Shown one piece after another: positions 48,522-58,311 of a stretch of 64,000 nucleotides of DNA (positions are counted from its first letter, which is position 1; every line of letters starts with the position of its first letter). Below the pieces are notes generated by a model, which was not told the DNA's origin, did no database searches, and worked only from the letters and a program-made list of their open reading frames with translations. Both the position numbers and the translations under genes were made by a program. The stretch is from positions 62,001-126,000 of the forward strand of contig NZ_BMKK01000004.1 in assembly GCF_014644295.1 (NCBI RefSeq). The letters are read 5' to 3'. Origin of the DNA: Emticicia aquatilis (lineage in GTDB: Bacteria; Bacteroidota; Bacteroidia; Cytophagales; Spirosomataceae).

Positions 48522-48553
48522 TAACCCTTCATGTGATTACGTGAGGGGTTTTT
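48522..48553 (+). terminator. Terminator of the quinoprotein gene
   Basis: An AACCCTTCATG/CGTGAGGGGTT stem with two G-U pairs around a TGATTA loop, followed by T residues. Confidence 0.65.
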
Positions 48554-48571
48554 CATTGGATTTGACATAAA

Positions 48572-48601
48572 AAATGCCGAAAATCAAGATTTTCGGCATT
48601 T
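48572..48601. terminator. Terminator of the 48.6 kb minus-strand gene
   Basis: A 14-bp perfect stem, AAATGCCGAAAATC (48572-48585) with GATTTTCGGCATTT (48588-48601). On the minus strand it is followed by a T-run. Confidence 0.85.
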
Positions 48602-48620
48602 CAACTATTATTAGGGAAGA

Positions 48621-48947
48621 TTACAAGCTTCTACGTTTTACTTTAATCACATCTTGGTAAACGTTTCCATCAGAAACAACTTTCACAAAGTATTTTCCTT
48701 TCGGCAATTGACTGATGTTGTATATCTTTTCAAAATTACTTACATTATAATATCTTGTACCATATACCAAATTATCGTGAATGTCTCTGATTTCAACTTC
48801 TAACGTTTTTACTTTCTTTTCAGGTACTTTTACTTCAAATCTTTTATTTGAATATTTAATTTCAGGACGGTCTGCATCTTTAGCGAAAATTGGTTGGCTA
48901 ATTATGGCAGATAGTATCAAGGCAGGTAAAAGATTCTTCAATTGCAT
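48621..48947 (-). CDS. Small secreted sorting-domain-like protein
   Basis: A 108-residue protein with a signal peptide (to about residue 22, IFAKD). The mature ~86 residues resemble a type IX secretion C-terminal sorting domain or DUF3244 beta-sandwich: VEIRDIHDNLVYGTRYYNVSNFEKIYNISQLPKGKYFVKVVSDGNVYQDVIKVKR. The usual LPKGxYFVKV and xNxY strands are present. It has no cargo domain in front. It could be a free-standing member of that fold with another role. Transcribed alone. Confidence 0.6.
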   Translation of the reverse strand: MQLKNLLPALILSAIISQPIFAKDADRPEIKYSNKRFEVKVPEKKVKTLEVEIRDIHDNLVYGTRYYNVSNFEKIYNISQLPKGKYFVKVVSDGNVYQDVIKVKRRSL

Positions 48948-49021
48948 AATCGTGTTGGTTTATTAAGATGATATTGTTTTAGTTAAAAACTAAGCCAATA
49001 TCATGCCAATCGAAGTTGATT

Positions 49022-50161
49022 TTACTTTTTTATTTTTGGCTCAACATCTACGATTTTTTGAGCAATTTTTGCCGAACTGATGCTAATATCTCTGAGAATA
49101 CCTGTTAATGGTAAATTAAAACCTAAAAAGTATAATCCCTTATAAGTTTCGGTATCATTCCACATCTCTTTTGGGTAGGCCCTTTCATTAAGTAAAGGTG
49201 TAATATTTTTTATTATCTTTTCTAAATGTGCATGATAGCCAGTTGCCAATAATACCACATCAAATTTTAAATGCTGGCCATCTTTAAAAACAACACTATC
49301 ATGCGTAAATTCCTGAATATCAGGCAAAACAACAATATTTTTTTCTTTGATTTGTTGCAGTGTACCGACATCAATCACTGGCACTTTACCTTGTTTTCGG
49401 AGTTGTTCGGAAGGTGCAAGTGGAGAAATCGGAATACCAGTATCTTTCATCGAGCCAGTTGAAAGACGCTTGAAAATCTTAGAGATAAAATCATAAAACG
49501 AATTGCCAAATTTTGAAAGAAAAATAGCCATTCCTTGGGTCGAACGTCCCAAAAATTCACGATTAACGATATTGACAGGATTCCGAATTGAGACAAAAGT
49601 TTTTGCTCCACTTTCATATAAATCAAGGGCAATTTCGGCACCCGAATTCCCATAACCAACGACCAAAACATTCTTTCCAGCGTAGCATTTACCATTTTTA
49701 TATTGGTTAGAATGAATGATTTCTCCTTCAAACAAAGCATTATTAATAAAATGTGGAATCTTTGGCACTCGGTTATAGCCAGTCGAAACAATTACATTTT
49801 CAGCCAAAAACTCATCTGTTATGGTTTTTATATGCCAAATTCCATCCTTCTTAGCTATATCAAGCACTTCTTGCTTATAAATTGGTTGAATTTTGAAATG
49901 CTCAATATACGATTCGAGATACTGAATATACTGGTCTTTCGGCACAAAAGTCGGGTAATCAGCGGGAAATGGCAAGTGTGGCAAAGCCGAGTGAATTTTA
50001 TCGGTATGCAATCTGAGGCGGTCATAATGATTCCGCCACTCGTTGCCCACGTTTTCTGATTTTTCAAGAAGGATAAACGGAATACCTAATTTGCTTAAAC
50101 GCCCCGCAATAGATAGCCCCGAAGGCCCAGCACCGATAATTATATTTTTATGTATCGTCAT
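49022..50161 (-). CDS. Flavin-containing monooxygenase-like protein
   Basis: A 379-residue FAD/NADPH oxidoreductase. The FAD motif is NIIIGAGPSGLSIAGRLSK at residues 6-24, the FMO/BVMO-type signature FEGEIIHSNQY (FxGxxxHxxxY) lies between domains, and the NADPH motif is VLVVGYGNSGAEIALDLYESG. YDRLRLHTDK is typical of YUCCA/CzcO-like members. The substrate is unknown. It starts 1 nt after the pabC-like gene and may be co-transcribed with pabB/pabC. Confidence 0.88.
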   Translation of the reverse strand: MTIHKNIIIGAGPSGLSIAGRLSKLGIPFILLEKSENVGNEWRNHYDRLRLHTDKIHSALPHLPFPADYPTFVPKDQYIQYLESYIEHFKIQPIYKQEVLDIAKKDGIWHIKTITDEFLAENVIVSTGYNRVPKIPHFINNALFEGEIIHSNQYKNGKCYAGKNVLVVGYGNSGAEIALDLYESGAKTFVSIRNPVNIVNREFLGRSTQGMAIFLSKFGNSFYDFISKIFKRLSTGSMKDTGIPISPLAPSEQLRKQGKVPVIDVGTLQQIKEKNIVVLPDIQEFTHDSVVFKDGQHLKFDVVLLATGYHAHLEKIIKNITPLLNERAYPKEMWNDTETYKGLYFLGFNLPLTGILRDISISSAKIAQKIVDVEPKIKK

Positions 50162-50162
50162 T

Positions 50163-50774
50163 TTAGCTTTTTATCGTAATAATATTATTGTCCAATTCAA
50201 ATTCATAACTTAAATCTAAATCTCGCATGGCATTGACTAAGGCAATTCGTTTGAATTTCTTTAGGTCTTTTACAGCAATTTCTTCTTCAAAAAGTAATTG
50301 ATTATCAATTAGATATTCTCTTTTTGTTCCTAAAAGTAGATAGGTATTTGGTGTAAACCATTTTGTGCCATCAAAAAAGGCTAAATTGGCATAAGTCGCA
50401 TCGGTAAGCAAGCCATTTTGAGTGACAATTACATCATCAGCTTTTGGATAAAGCTTCAATAAATTCTGAAATCCGCTTCTATCTTCATATTTGAAATCAT
50501 ATTTAAAAGACTGATATTCATCTAATTGTATAAATTTCGGATGCTTAAAATCATATTCAAAAAATTCTACTTTACTAACCTCTTCGTCATAGCTCACACG
50601 GCACCGATGCAGCCCCTCGCCTACCCAATCGGGAATTTCGATGATGTTTTCAAAATCAAAATCTCCAATTATTCCAAACAAGTTTTCCAACGTCCATCTT
50701 ACCCTATTATTATGGTAAAAAAGATTATGTAATTGGCGGTTTTGGCACTTTATTGTTTCAAACAATAGGGACAT
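50163..50774 (-). CDS. pabC: Aminotransferase class IV, probable 4-amino-4-deoxychorismate lyase
   Basis: A 203-residue PLP-dependent protein of aminotransferase class IV. The motif VTQNGLLTDATYANLAFFDGTKWFTP near residue 120 is characteristic. It is shorter than E. coli PabC. It overlaps the upstream pabB by 17 nt, which strongly supports a role in p-aminobenzoate and folate synthesis, releasing pyruvate from aminodeoxychorismate. The catalytic Lys is probably in SFKYDFKYEDR but is not certain. Confidence 0.82.
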   Translation of the reverse strand: MSLLFETIKCQNRQLHNLFYHNNRVRWTLENLFGIIGDFDFENIIEIPDWVGEGLHRCRVSYDEEVSKVEFFEYDFKHPKFIQLDEYQSFKYDFKYEDRSGFQNLLKLYPKADDVIVTQNGLLTDATYANLAFFDGTKWFTPNTYLLLGTKREYLIDNQLLFEEEIAVKDLKKFKRIALVNAMRDLDLSYEFELDNNIITIKS

Positions 50775-51795
50775 AAATTTTCTGAATCATTTCTTGATAC
50801 TCATTTTCAACAATACTATGGGCAGTTATTCCACCACCACTTTTATAAACTAAGCCATTTCCTGTTTTTTCGATAAATCGAATCATCACGCCTGAGTCAA
50901 AAGTTTTTCCGCTAAAAATTCCACAAATTCCAGTGTAAAAGCCTCGTTTGTTACACAATTCTCCGAATTGTGAAAAGTAAGTATATTTTTCAGCCTCAGC
51001 AATAATCTCCAAAGTTTTATCTTTCGGAGCTCCCGAAATTGAGCCAGCAGGTAAAAGTGAAAAAATAATATCACCTAATTTTTGTTTCCAATCTTCTGTT
51101 AATAAGCCACTTACTTGCGAGCTTACCTGTAATAATTCTTTTTTATCGCTGGTCTGGATTTTATCAATATACCTAAATTTCTCGACCCAAACCTTATTAG
51201 CCACTTTGCTGATGTCATTTCTAATTAAATCAACAATAGTTGTATGCTCGTAAAATTCTTTCTTATCACTTAAAATTATACTTTCAGCATGAGGAATATT
51301 TGCATCAATCGTCCCTTTCATCGGAAACGACGAAATCTTCCCTGATTCATTAATTTGAACAAAAATTTCGGGTGAAAAACATATAAATTCATCGTTAAGA
51401 AGCACTTTATAGCGAGCTTCACTTCGCTCAAAAACCTCCTGCAAATCTATATTTAGGTCAATTTTTGTGGCACAAGTTAGATTTGTCAGAAAACTATTAC
51501 CAAGCAAAATATTGGTTTTAACAAATTCAAATGCTTGTTGATATTCCTCAAATGAAATTGGGAACTTCTGTAATGTAATCTGAGAGTTTTGTGTCTCAGA
51601 AATTACATGATTTGAAATTCCATTCATCCAATATTTTACTTTGTCTGGATTTACGTTGTCGAGTGGCCAAATCATTGATTTTTCCCCTTCAAAATCACTT
51701 ATCATCAAAAAAGGGATTTTATTTGAGGCTAAATCATTAATTTTTTCAATACTTTCTGCTCTATTCAATTTCACCTTATTTACTCTTTGATACAC
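50758..51795 (-). CDS. pabB: Aminodeoxychorismate synthase component I
   Basis: A 345-residue chorismate-using enzyme of the anthranilate synthase/PabB/isochorismate synthase family. The motif SFPMKGTIDA carries the Lys nucleophile typical of PabB rather than the Ala of TrpE. DLIRNDISKV, LLPAGSISGAPKDKTLEII and GFYTGICGIFSG are also conserved. It lacks the N-terminal domain of longer PabB proteins. The glutamine amidotransferase partner is not nearby and may be shared with tryptophan synthesis. It overlaps pabC by 17 nt. Confidence 0.92.
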   Translation of the reverse strand: MYQRVNKVKLNRAESIEKINDLASNKIPFLMISDFEGEKSMIWPLDNVNPDKVKYWMNGISNHVISETQNSQITLQKFPISFEEYQQAFEFVKTNILLGNSFLTNLTCATKIDLNIDLQEVFERSEARYKVLLNDEFICFSPEIFVQINESGKISSFPMKGTIDANIPHAESIILSDKKEFYEHTTIVDLIRNDISKVANKVWVEKFRYIDKIQTSDKKELLQVSSQVSGLLTEDWKQKLGDIIFSLLPAGSISGAPKDKTLEIIAEAEKYTYFSQFGELCNKRGFYTGICGIFSGKTFDSGVMIRFIEKTGNGLVYKSGGGITAHSIVENEYQEMIQKIYVPIV

Positions 51796-52044
51796 CTTTC
51801 ATAATCCTGTAACCTAATCTTAAGCTATTTCATTCCAGAAAAACTACAAAAGCAGATTATTATTAATTTTGACAAAAATCAGTCTCACAATACATTCGCT
51901 TTTGTCGATTAAAATGCACCTTTAGCAATTGTTTTTAGCTAATTCGGCTATTCTCGCTACAAAAATATTAATAGTTTTGTTTATTGAGTAAAATTTGTCA
52001 AATTCGCAATATCATTCATTCATCAAACATCTTAAACCTACTCC

Positions 52045-55000
52045 ATGAGAAAACTTCTTACTTTACTCATTGTTTCGCTCATCTCTGGTTCTGTTTTTTC
52101 TCAAGTCACCTTTCAACGAAATGGCGTCTATGACGAAAGACCGTCGCAGTATGCTTTCAAGAATGCCACAATTGTAGTTGATGCCCAGACAGTTCTTGAT
52201 AATGCCATGATTTATATCAAAAATGGTTTTATTGAGTCAGTTGGAAAAGACCTTCAAGTTCCAGCAGGAACGGTAGTCTATGACCTCAAAGGCAAAAGAA
52301 TTTATCCTTCGCTAATTGACATTTATTCAGATTACGGAATGCCCGAAATTCAACGTCCAGCAGGCGGTGGTAGAGGTTTTGGAGGAGCTCCGCAACTCGA
52401 AACGAACAAAAAAGGAGCTTATGACTGGAATCAAGCCGTAAAACCTGAAGTTGATGCAACAGCCGAATTTAAAGTAAATGCTGCAAAAGCTGAAGAAATG
52501 CGTAAGATTGGCTTCGGAAGTGCTGCTGTACATATTGCAGATGGCATTGTTCGTGGAACTTCGGCCTTTGTTTCTTATGCCGACGACAAGGAAAATAACG
52601 TACTCTTAAAGGCAAAATCTTCCGCTCATTATTCACTCAATAAAGGTACTTCAACGCAAACTTACCCAGTTTCGTTGATGGGAGCTGTAGCTTTGCTTCG
52701 TCAAACATATTATGATGCAGAATGGTATAAAAAAGGTGGAAAAGCACAAGAGAAAAATCTTTCTTTAGATGCTTTTAATGAGATGCAATCGCTTCCACAA
52801 ATCTACGAAGCAACCGATAAATTGGCTGTTTTGAGAGCGGATAAAATTGGTAAAGAATTTGGTGTTCAATATATCATTAAAGGTGCAGGTGACGAATATC
52901 AAAGAATTGATGAAATCAAAGGCTTAGGTAATTCATTAATTATACCCCTCAATTTCCCTTCGGCTTATGATGTTGAAGACCCATTCGATGCTTCGATGGT
53001 AAGCCTTACCGAGATGAAACACTGGGAAATGGCCCCTGCTAATGCAAGTATTTTGGCGAAAGCAGGTGTAAATTTTGCTTTTACAACTGCTGGTTTAAGA
53101 AATAAGACCGAATTTTGGGCAAACCTTCGTAAAGCAATCGAATATGGTTTGCCAGAAAACAAAGCCCTCGAAGCTCTTACCTCTGCCCCTGCTAAATTAT
53201 TGAAAGTAGATAATATAGTTGGTAGCTTGAAAAAAGGAATGTTGGCCAACTTTATTATTACATCAGACAATCTTTTCAATAAAGACAATGTAATTTACGA
53301 AAACTGGGTGCAAGGCAAGCGTTATATCTTGAGCGATATGAATGTAACCGATATTAGAGGTGTTTATGATTTGAAAATTGATGACAAATCAAATTACAAA
53401 CTTAATATCACTGGTAAAATCGACAAACCAGATTATCAGTTTATCAGCAATGATACCGTAAAAACTACTCCTAAGGTAAGCCGTATCAGTGATTTATTGA
53501 CAATCACTACCAAGCTTGATAAGAAAGATGCCAACGAAACTCGTTTGAGTGGGTATTACGATGGCAAAAACATCAAAGGTGATGCTATTTTGGGCGATGG
53601 AAAACAAGTTAAATGGGAGGCTACTTTCAAAGAAGCAGCCAAAGCAGAAGTTGCTAAGAAAGATACAGCCAAAGCGAAAGTACCTCAAGTTGGAAAAGTT
53701 CTTTATCCATTTACGGCTTATGGTAGCGAACAAAAACCACAACAAGAAACACTCTTAATCAAGAATGCCACTGTTTGGACCAACGAAAAAGAAGGAATTG
53801 TAGCAAATACTGACGTTTTATTACAAAACGGTAAAATTGCTCAAGTGGGCAAAAACTTAACTGCTCCAGCAGGAAGCAAAACTGTTGACGGAACTGGTAA
53901 GCACTTAACAAATGGTATTTTTGACGAACACTCGCACATTGCCTTGTTCTCAATCAACGAAGTTCAAAGTGTTTCGGCTGAAGTTCGTCAAGAAGATGCA
54001 GTAAACTCTGACGACATCAATATCTATCGTCAATTGGCTGGAGGTGTTACTTCATCACAATTATTGCACGGTTCGGCCGACTGTATAGGTGGTCAATCAG
54101 CACTTATCAAATTGAAATGGGGCGAAAATCCTAGCAATTTGCTTATCAAAGGAGCAGATGGCTTCATTAAGTTTGCATTGGGTGAAAACGTAAAAAATGG
54201 TAATAACCCATCGCCATCTGGCCGTTTCCCTCAAACACGTATGGGAGTTGAGCAAGTATTCACCGATGCTTTCCAACGTGCCAAAGAATACGAAAAAGCA
54301 TGGAAAGAGTATAATGCACTCGCCAACAAAACAGGTGTTACACCTCCACGTCGTGACATTGAGTTAGATGCTTTGGTAGAAATCCTTAACAAAAAACGTT
54401 TTATCACTTGTCACTCTTACGTACAGTCGGAAATCAATATGTTGATGAAAGTTGCTGAATCTTTCAATTTTAATATCAATACTTATACGCACATCTTAGA
54501 GGGATATAAAGTAGCGGATAAAATGAAAGAACATGGCGTAAATGCTTCGACATTCTCTGACTGGTGGGCATACAAAATGGAAGTAAAAGAAGCTATCCCT
54601 CATAATGCAGCGATTTTGACCAAAGTTGGTGTAACTACTGCTATCAATTCTGATGATGCTGAAATGGCACGTCGCTTAAATCAAGAAGCTGCAAAAACTG
54701 TACTTTATGGTGGCATGAGCGAAGAAGAAGCATGGAAAATGGTAACATTAAACCCTGCTAAAATGCTTCATTTAGATAATCGTTTGGGAAGTATCAAAGT
54801 TGGTAAAGATGCTGACGTAGTTCTATGGAACAACAATCCTCTTTCAATCTATGCTCGCCCAGAAAAAACAATTATCGACGGAACAGTTTATTTCGACATT
54901 GAAAAAGATGAGCAAATACGTGAAAACTTGGCTAAAGAACGTAACAGAATTATGCTAAAAATGCTTGCTGAAAAAGCATCGGGAAATCCGACTCAAAGAG

Positions 55001-55128
55001 CAATGCCAAGAAGAAATCAACACATACACTGCGATACTATTCTTGAAATGGGTGACACTGAAGAATGTAGCAGATGTGCATCGGGTGGACGTATCTTTGG
55101 AGCAAATTTATTTCATGGAACTGAGTAA
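52045..55128 (+). CDS. Exported double-domain amidohydrolase, first domain degenerate
   Basis: A 1027-residue protein with a signal peptide (to about FSQ). It holds two amidohydrolase-like domains. In the first (about residues 30-455), the metal HxH position reads LIDIYSDYG and no ligands are visible. In the second (about 560-980), DEHSHIALF supplies HxH, and CHSYVQ, TYTHILE and NSDDAEM supply the remaining metal ligands. So only the second is likely catalytic, as an imidazolonepropionase/dipeptidase-like hydrolase. The C-terminal tail contains several Cys/His. The family is common in Bacteroidota; substrates are not known to me. Terminator at 55148-55174. Confidence 0.85.
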   Translation: MRKLLTLLIVSLISGSVFSQVTFQRNGVYDERPSQYAFKNATIVVDAQTVLDNAMIYIKNGFIESVGKDLQVPAGTVVYDLKGKRIYPSLIDIYSDYGMPEIQRPAGGGRGFGGAPQLETNKKGAYDWNQAVKPEVDATAEFKVNAAKAEEMRKIGFGSAAVHIADGIVRGTSAFVSYADDKENNVLLKAKSSAHYSLNKGTSTQTYPVSLMGAVALLRQTYYDAEWYKKGGKAQEKNLSLDAFNEMQSLPQIYEATDKLAVLRADKIGKEFGVQYIIKGAGDEYQRIDEIKGLGNSLIIPLNFPSAYDVEDPFDASMVSLTEMKHWEMAPANASILAKAGVNFAFTTAGLRNKTEFWANLRKAIEYGLPENKALEALTSAPAKLLKVDNIVGSLKKGMLANFIITSDNLFNKDNVIYENWVQGKRYILSDMNVTDIRGVYDLKIDDKSNYKLNITGKIDKPDYQFISNDTVKTTPKVSRISDLLTITTKLDKKDANETRLSGYYDGKNIKGDAILGDGKQVKWEATFKEAAKAEVAKKDTAKAKVPQVGKVLYPFTAYGSEQKPQQETLLIKNATVWTNEKEGIVANTDVLLQNGKIAQVGKNLTAPAGSKTVDGTGKHLTNGIFDEHSHIALFSINEVQSVSAEVRQEDAVNSDDINIYRQLAGGVTSSQLLHGSADCIGGQSALIKLKWGENPSNLLIKGADGFIKFALGENVKNGNNPSPSGRFPQTRMGVEQVFTDAFQRAKEYEKAWKEYNALANKTGVTPPRRDIELDALVEILNKKRFITCHSYVQSEINMLMKVAESFNFNINTYTHILEGYKVADKMKEHGVNASTFSDWWAYKMEVKEAIPHNAAILTKVGVTTAINSDDAEMARRLNQEAAKTVLYGGMSEEEAWKMVTLNPAKMLHLDNRLGSIKVGKDADVVLWNNNPLSIYARPEKTIIDGTVYFDIEKDEQIRENLAKERNRIMLKMLAEKASGNPTQRAMPRRNQHIHCDTILEMGDTEECSRCASGGRIFGANLFHGTE

Positions 55129-55147
55129 TTATCATCACACTATTTTT

Positions 55148-55180
55148 AAAGGCCTTGAGAAACTCAAGGCCTTTTTTATT
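55148..55180 (+). terminator. Terminator of the amidohydrolase gene
   Basis: A perfect stem AAAGGCCTTGAG (55148-55159) with CTCAAGGCCTTT (55163-55174) and a T-run. The rest of the 304-nt gap holds AT-rich leader sequence and the promoter below. Confidence 0.92.
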
Positions 55181-55357
55181 TATAAGTGTAAATATTACAA
55201 TTATAAATAAAAATAATCATATTTTAAAATCCAGATAGTTACAAATACTTATTTTTAATTTTTTTTAATAATACAACATACTTTATAAAGCAAAATAATC
55301 ATTTACTACATTTTTATTTGGCTTATTCTAATAAATATAAAATTTTATTCCGAAAAT

Positions 55358-55389
55358 TTGTTTTTTAGAAAACATTGGAAGTAACTTCG
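55358..55389 (+). promoter_or_regulatory. Promoter of the TonB receptor gene
   Basis: TTG (55358-55360), 21 nt spacer, TAACTTCG (55382-55389), one base off TAnnTTTG. Same spacing as at queA and ssrA. It lies about 44 nt before the start. Confidence 0.65.
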
Positions 55390-55432
55390 CACTTGTTAAT
55401 CTAAACAAAAACCAAATAAACTTTAATTATTT

Positions 55433-58240
55433 ATGATGAATCGTTTCACCTACTCGGTGTTAGTGAGCTTGCTTTTCCTAAGCACTACACTATTCGCACA
55501 AACTCGTACTGTCAACGGAACAGTAAAAGATGCAACAGGCTCTGGCATCCCCGGAGTAACAGTAAAAATCAAAGGAACAACCAAAGGTACCAGCACTGAT
55601 ATGGATGGCAAATACTCAATTGCCGCCGATGCAGATGCTGTTCTTGCATTTTCAGCTATTGGTTATGCTGCTCAAGAAATCAAAGTTGGTAGTCAATCAA
55701 CAATTGATGTAACATTGAAAAATGATGAAAAAGCATTGAATGAAGTTGTAGTAGTTGGTAGTAGAGCAAGCCAAAGGTCATTGACAGATTCGCCATTGCC
55801 AATCGACATTTTATCTTCGGCTGAATTGAAAACAACTGGACAACCATCATTCGATAAAGCATTACAGTATCGTGTACCATCATTCAATACTGTAAATACG
55901 CCAGTAAATGATGCCACTACCCTACTTGACCCTTGGGAAATTCGTAATATGGGACCAAGTCGTAGTTTGATTTTGATTAATGGAAAACGTAAAAACTTAA
56001 GTTCATTACTTTATGTGCAGTTTTCTCCTGGTCGTGGTGAAACAGGTGTTGATTTATCTGCTATTCCACAACAAGCAATTAAACGTGTTGAGATTCTCCG
56101 TGATGGTGCTTCTGCTCAATATGGTTCGGATGCAATTGCAGGTGTAATGAACATCATTTTGAAAGACAAATACGAATACACAACATTGAATGTTAATTCG
56201 GGTGTTACATCAAAAGGTGATGGTGGCATGTACAATGTTTCATTAAACAGCGGAAGCAACGTTGGAGGAAAAGGATACATCAATTACACAGTTGATTTCT
56301 TACAACAAAATAGTGCGGTTCGCTCGGGTAAAGTTCACCTTCCTACTGAAATTGCTACTTTCGGTGGAGATGCAGCTACTAACGCAATGATAACTCGCTT
56401 CCTGACTGATTATCCAACAGCTGGAAATATCAATGGAACTGGCGAAACAACAGCAGGACGTTTCTTGATTAATAGTGGTTTCAAATTATCTGAAAATCAA
56501 GAAATCTATGCTAATGCAGCTATGGTTGTGAAAAGAGTTTCGAGTTTTGCTAACTATCGTACTCCATATTGGAGACAAGACCGTGGTTTGTTACATAGCC
56601 CAACTGACAACGGTGGTGTAAACTATGTAACTCAAGCAACTTTAGCTTTCCCTAACGAAGACAAGGTTGATTTATACAAAGGCTACATTGGTTATGTACC
56701 AACATTTGAAGGTGATTTATTAGACTATAATGCTACTATTGGTGCAAAAGGAGAAACAAATGGCTGGAAACATGATGTAAGCTTAACTACTGGTTACAAT
56801 TCACAAGCATATACAGTAGATAATACAGTAAACCGTTCATTAGGTAAAAATAGCCCAACACGCTTCAAGCCAGGTGGCTATCAATTCGGTCATTTAGTTG
56901 GGAATATTGATATTTCTAAACAAGTGAATGAAAAATTAGGTATTGCGTTTGGTATGGAAGCTCGCAATGAGCAATACACAATTGTAGCTGGTGACGAAGC
57001 CTCTTATGACCGTGAAGGTTCTAACTCTTTCCCTGGTATCAACAAAATCAATGCAGGTACGAACAAACGTTTCAACGTTGGTGGATATTTAGATTTGAGC
57101 TATGATATTACAAAAGACTTCTTAATTAACGGTACAGTTCGTACAGAAAAATATAGCGACTTTGGTAATGCAAATGTTTGGAAATTATCAACTCGCTATA
57201 AATTTGCAGATGATAAAGTTGTATTCCGTGCTTCAGCTTCAACAGGTTTCAGAGCTCCAAGTTTACACCAAATTTATGCCCAATCAGTACAAGCTGCTTT
57301 CGTTGGTGGAACAATTCAATCATCAGGATTATTTAATAACCGCTCAGCACAAGCACGTGCGTTAGGTATTCCTTCTTTAAAACCTGAAAAATCACTTAAC
57401 TATACAGTTGGTCTTGCAATTACACCAAGCAAAAACTTCACAATCACACTTGATTATTTCTCAATTAATGTGAAAGACAGAATTGTATATAGTTCATCAA
57501 TCACAACATCTGATAAGAATTTAGCAAACCCAGTAACAGATTTAGGTAGAATTTTGAAAGGAACTGCTGTAGGTGCTGGAAATTATGATTTATCAAGTGT
57601 TCAGTTCTTTATCAATGGTATCGAGACAAAAACTTCTGGTCTTGACTATGTAGTTTCATACAGAAATGTTGCTTTAGGAAAAGGAAAACTTTCTTTCAAC
57701 TTAGCAGGAAACTATATGTTGCAAAACAAAATCGTTGGTACTCCATCAGAGCCAGCACCAGTTAAAGCAGCAGGTTCAAGTATCTTAAATACACAAATCA
57801 AATCATTGTTGACAGAAAGCCGTCCAAAAACAAAAGTAATCTTTGGTGTTGATTACAGTGTTTCAAAATGGAATATTAATTTAAACAATACACTTTTCGG
57901 AAAAACAGCCTTCCAAGACTTGGATAATGGTGGTAGCGACATGGAAAATATCAAAGCTGAATTCAAACCAGCTGTTGTTACTGATTTAAGTGTTGGTTAC
58001 TCATTCAATAGCAAAGTTTCATTGACTTTGAATGCCAATAACTTATTCAACGTTTTACCTAAATGGGATTTAGTTGCCCTAAACGAAAAAGGTGCTGCTG
58101 CTATAGCAAAACCTGAAGATAAGGCACTATTAAGAGGATTCTTAGGATTCAGTGGTCGTTATGACATCCTTGGTTATAATGGTTCACAGTTTAGCCAATT
58201 GGGTACAGTTTTCAATGGTAATTTGAGTATTAAATTCTAA
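55433..58240 (+). CDS. TonB-dependent outer-membrane receptor
   Basis: A 935-residue receptor with a signal peptide (ending FAQ). A carboxypeptidase-regulatory-like domain follows (GTVKDATGSGIPGVTVKIKGTTKGTSTDMDGKY). A TonB-box-like EVVVVGSR comes at about residue 105, then the plug domain (LSSLLYVQFSPGRGETGVDLSAIPQQAIKRVEILRDGASAQYGSDAIAGVMNIILK) and the 22-strand barrel. The C-terminus ends NGNLSIKF, a typical last strand. No SusD follows, so it is not a standard glycan utilisation pair. Ligand unknown. The ATG at 55436 is an alternative start. Confidence 0.93.
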   Translation: MMNRFTYSVLVSLLFLSTTLFAQTRTVNGTVKDATGSGIPGVTVKIKGTTKGTSTDMDGKYSIAADADAVLAFSAIGYAAQEIKVGSQSTIDVTLKNDEKALNEVVVVGSRASQRSLTDSPLPIDILSSAELKTTGQPSFDKALQYRVPSFNTVNTPVNDATTLLDPWEIRNMGPSRSLILINGKRKNLSSLLYVQFSPGRGETGVDLSAIPQQAIKRVEILRDGASAQYGSDAIAGVMNIILKDKYEYTTLNVNSGVTSKGDGGMYNVSLNSGSNVGGKGYINYTVDFLQQNSAVRSGKVHLPTEIATFGGDAATNAMITRFLTDYPTAGNINGTGETTAGRFLINSGFKLSENQEIYANAAMVVKRVSSFANYRTPYWRQDRGLLHSPTDNGGVNYVTQATLAFPNEDKVDLYKGYIGYVPTFEGDLLDYNATIGAKGETNGWKHDVSLTTGYNSQAYTVDNTVNRSLGKNSPTRFKPGGYQFGHLVGNIDISKQVNEKLGIAFGMEARNEQYTIVAGDEASYDREGSNSFPGINKINAGTNKRFNVGGYLDLSYDITKDFLINGTVRTEKYSDFGNANVWKLSTRYKFADDKVVFRASASTGFRAPSLHQIYAQSVQAAFVGGTIQSSGLFNNRSAQARALGIPSLKPEKSLNYTVGLAITPSKNFTITLDYFSINVKDRIVYSSSITTSDKNLANPVTDLGRILKGTAVGAGNYDLSSVQFFINGIETKTSGLDYVVSYRNVALGKGKLSFNLAGNYMLQNKIVGTPSEPAPVKAAGSSILNTQIKSLLTESRPKTKVIFGVDYSVSKWNINLNNTLFGKTAFQDLDNGGSDMENIKAEFKPAVVTDLSVGYSFNSKVSLTLNANNLFNVLPKWDLVALNEKGAAAIAKPEDKALLRGFLGFSGRYDILGYNGSQFSQLGTVFNGNLSIKF

Positions 58241-58253
58241 TCTTGAATATTAC

Positions 58254-58299
58254 CAACAACAAAAAACTCCGAAATCACTTTCGGAGTTTTTTGTTGTTG
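58254..58299. terminator. Long bidirectional terminator
   Basis: A perfect 21-bp stem, 58254-58274 with 58279-58299, and a TCAC loop. Arms contain ACTCCGAAA/TTTCGGAGT with A/T-rich ends that give T-runs on both strands. It separates the TonB receptor (+) from the acetyltransferase (-). Confidence 0.95.
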
Positions 58300-58311
58300 A
58301 TACATTAACTA

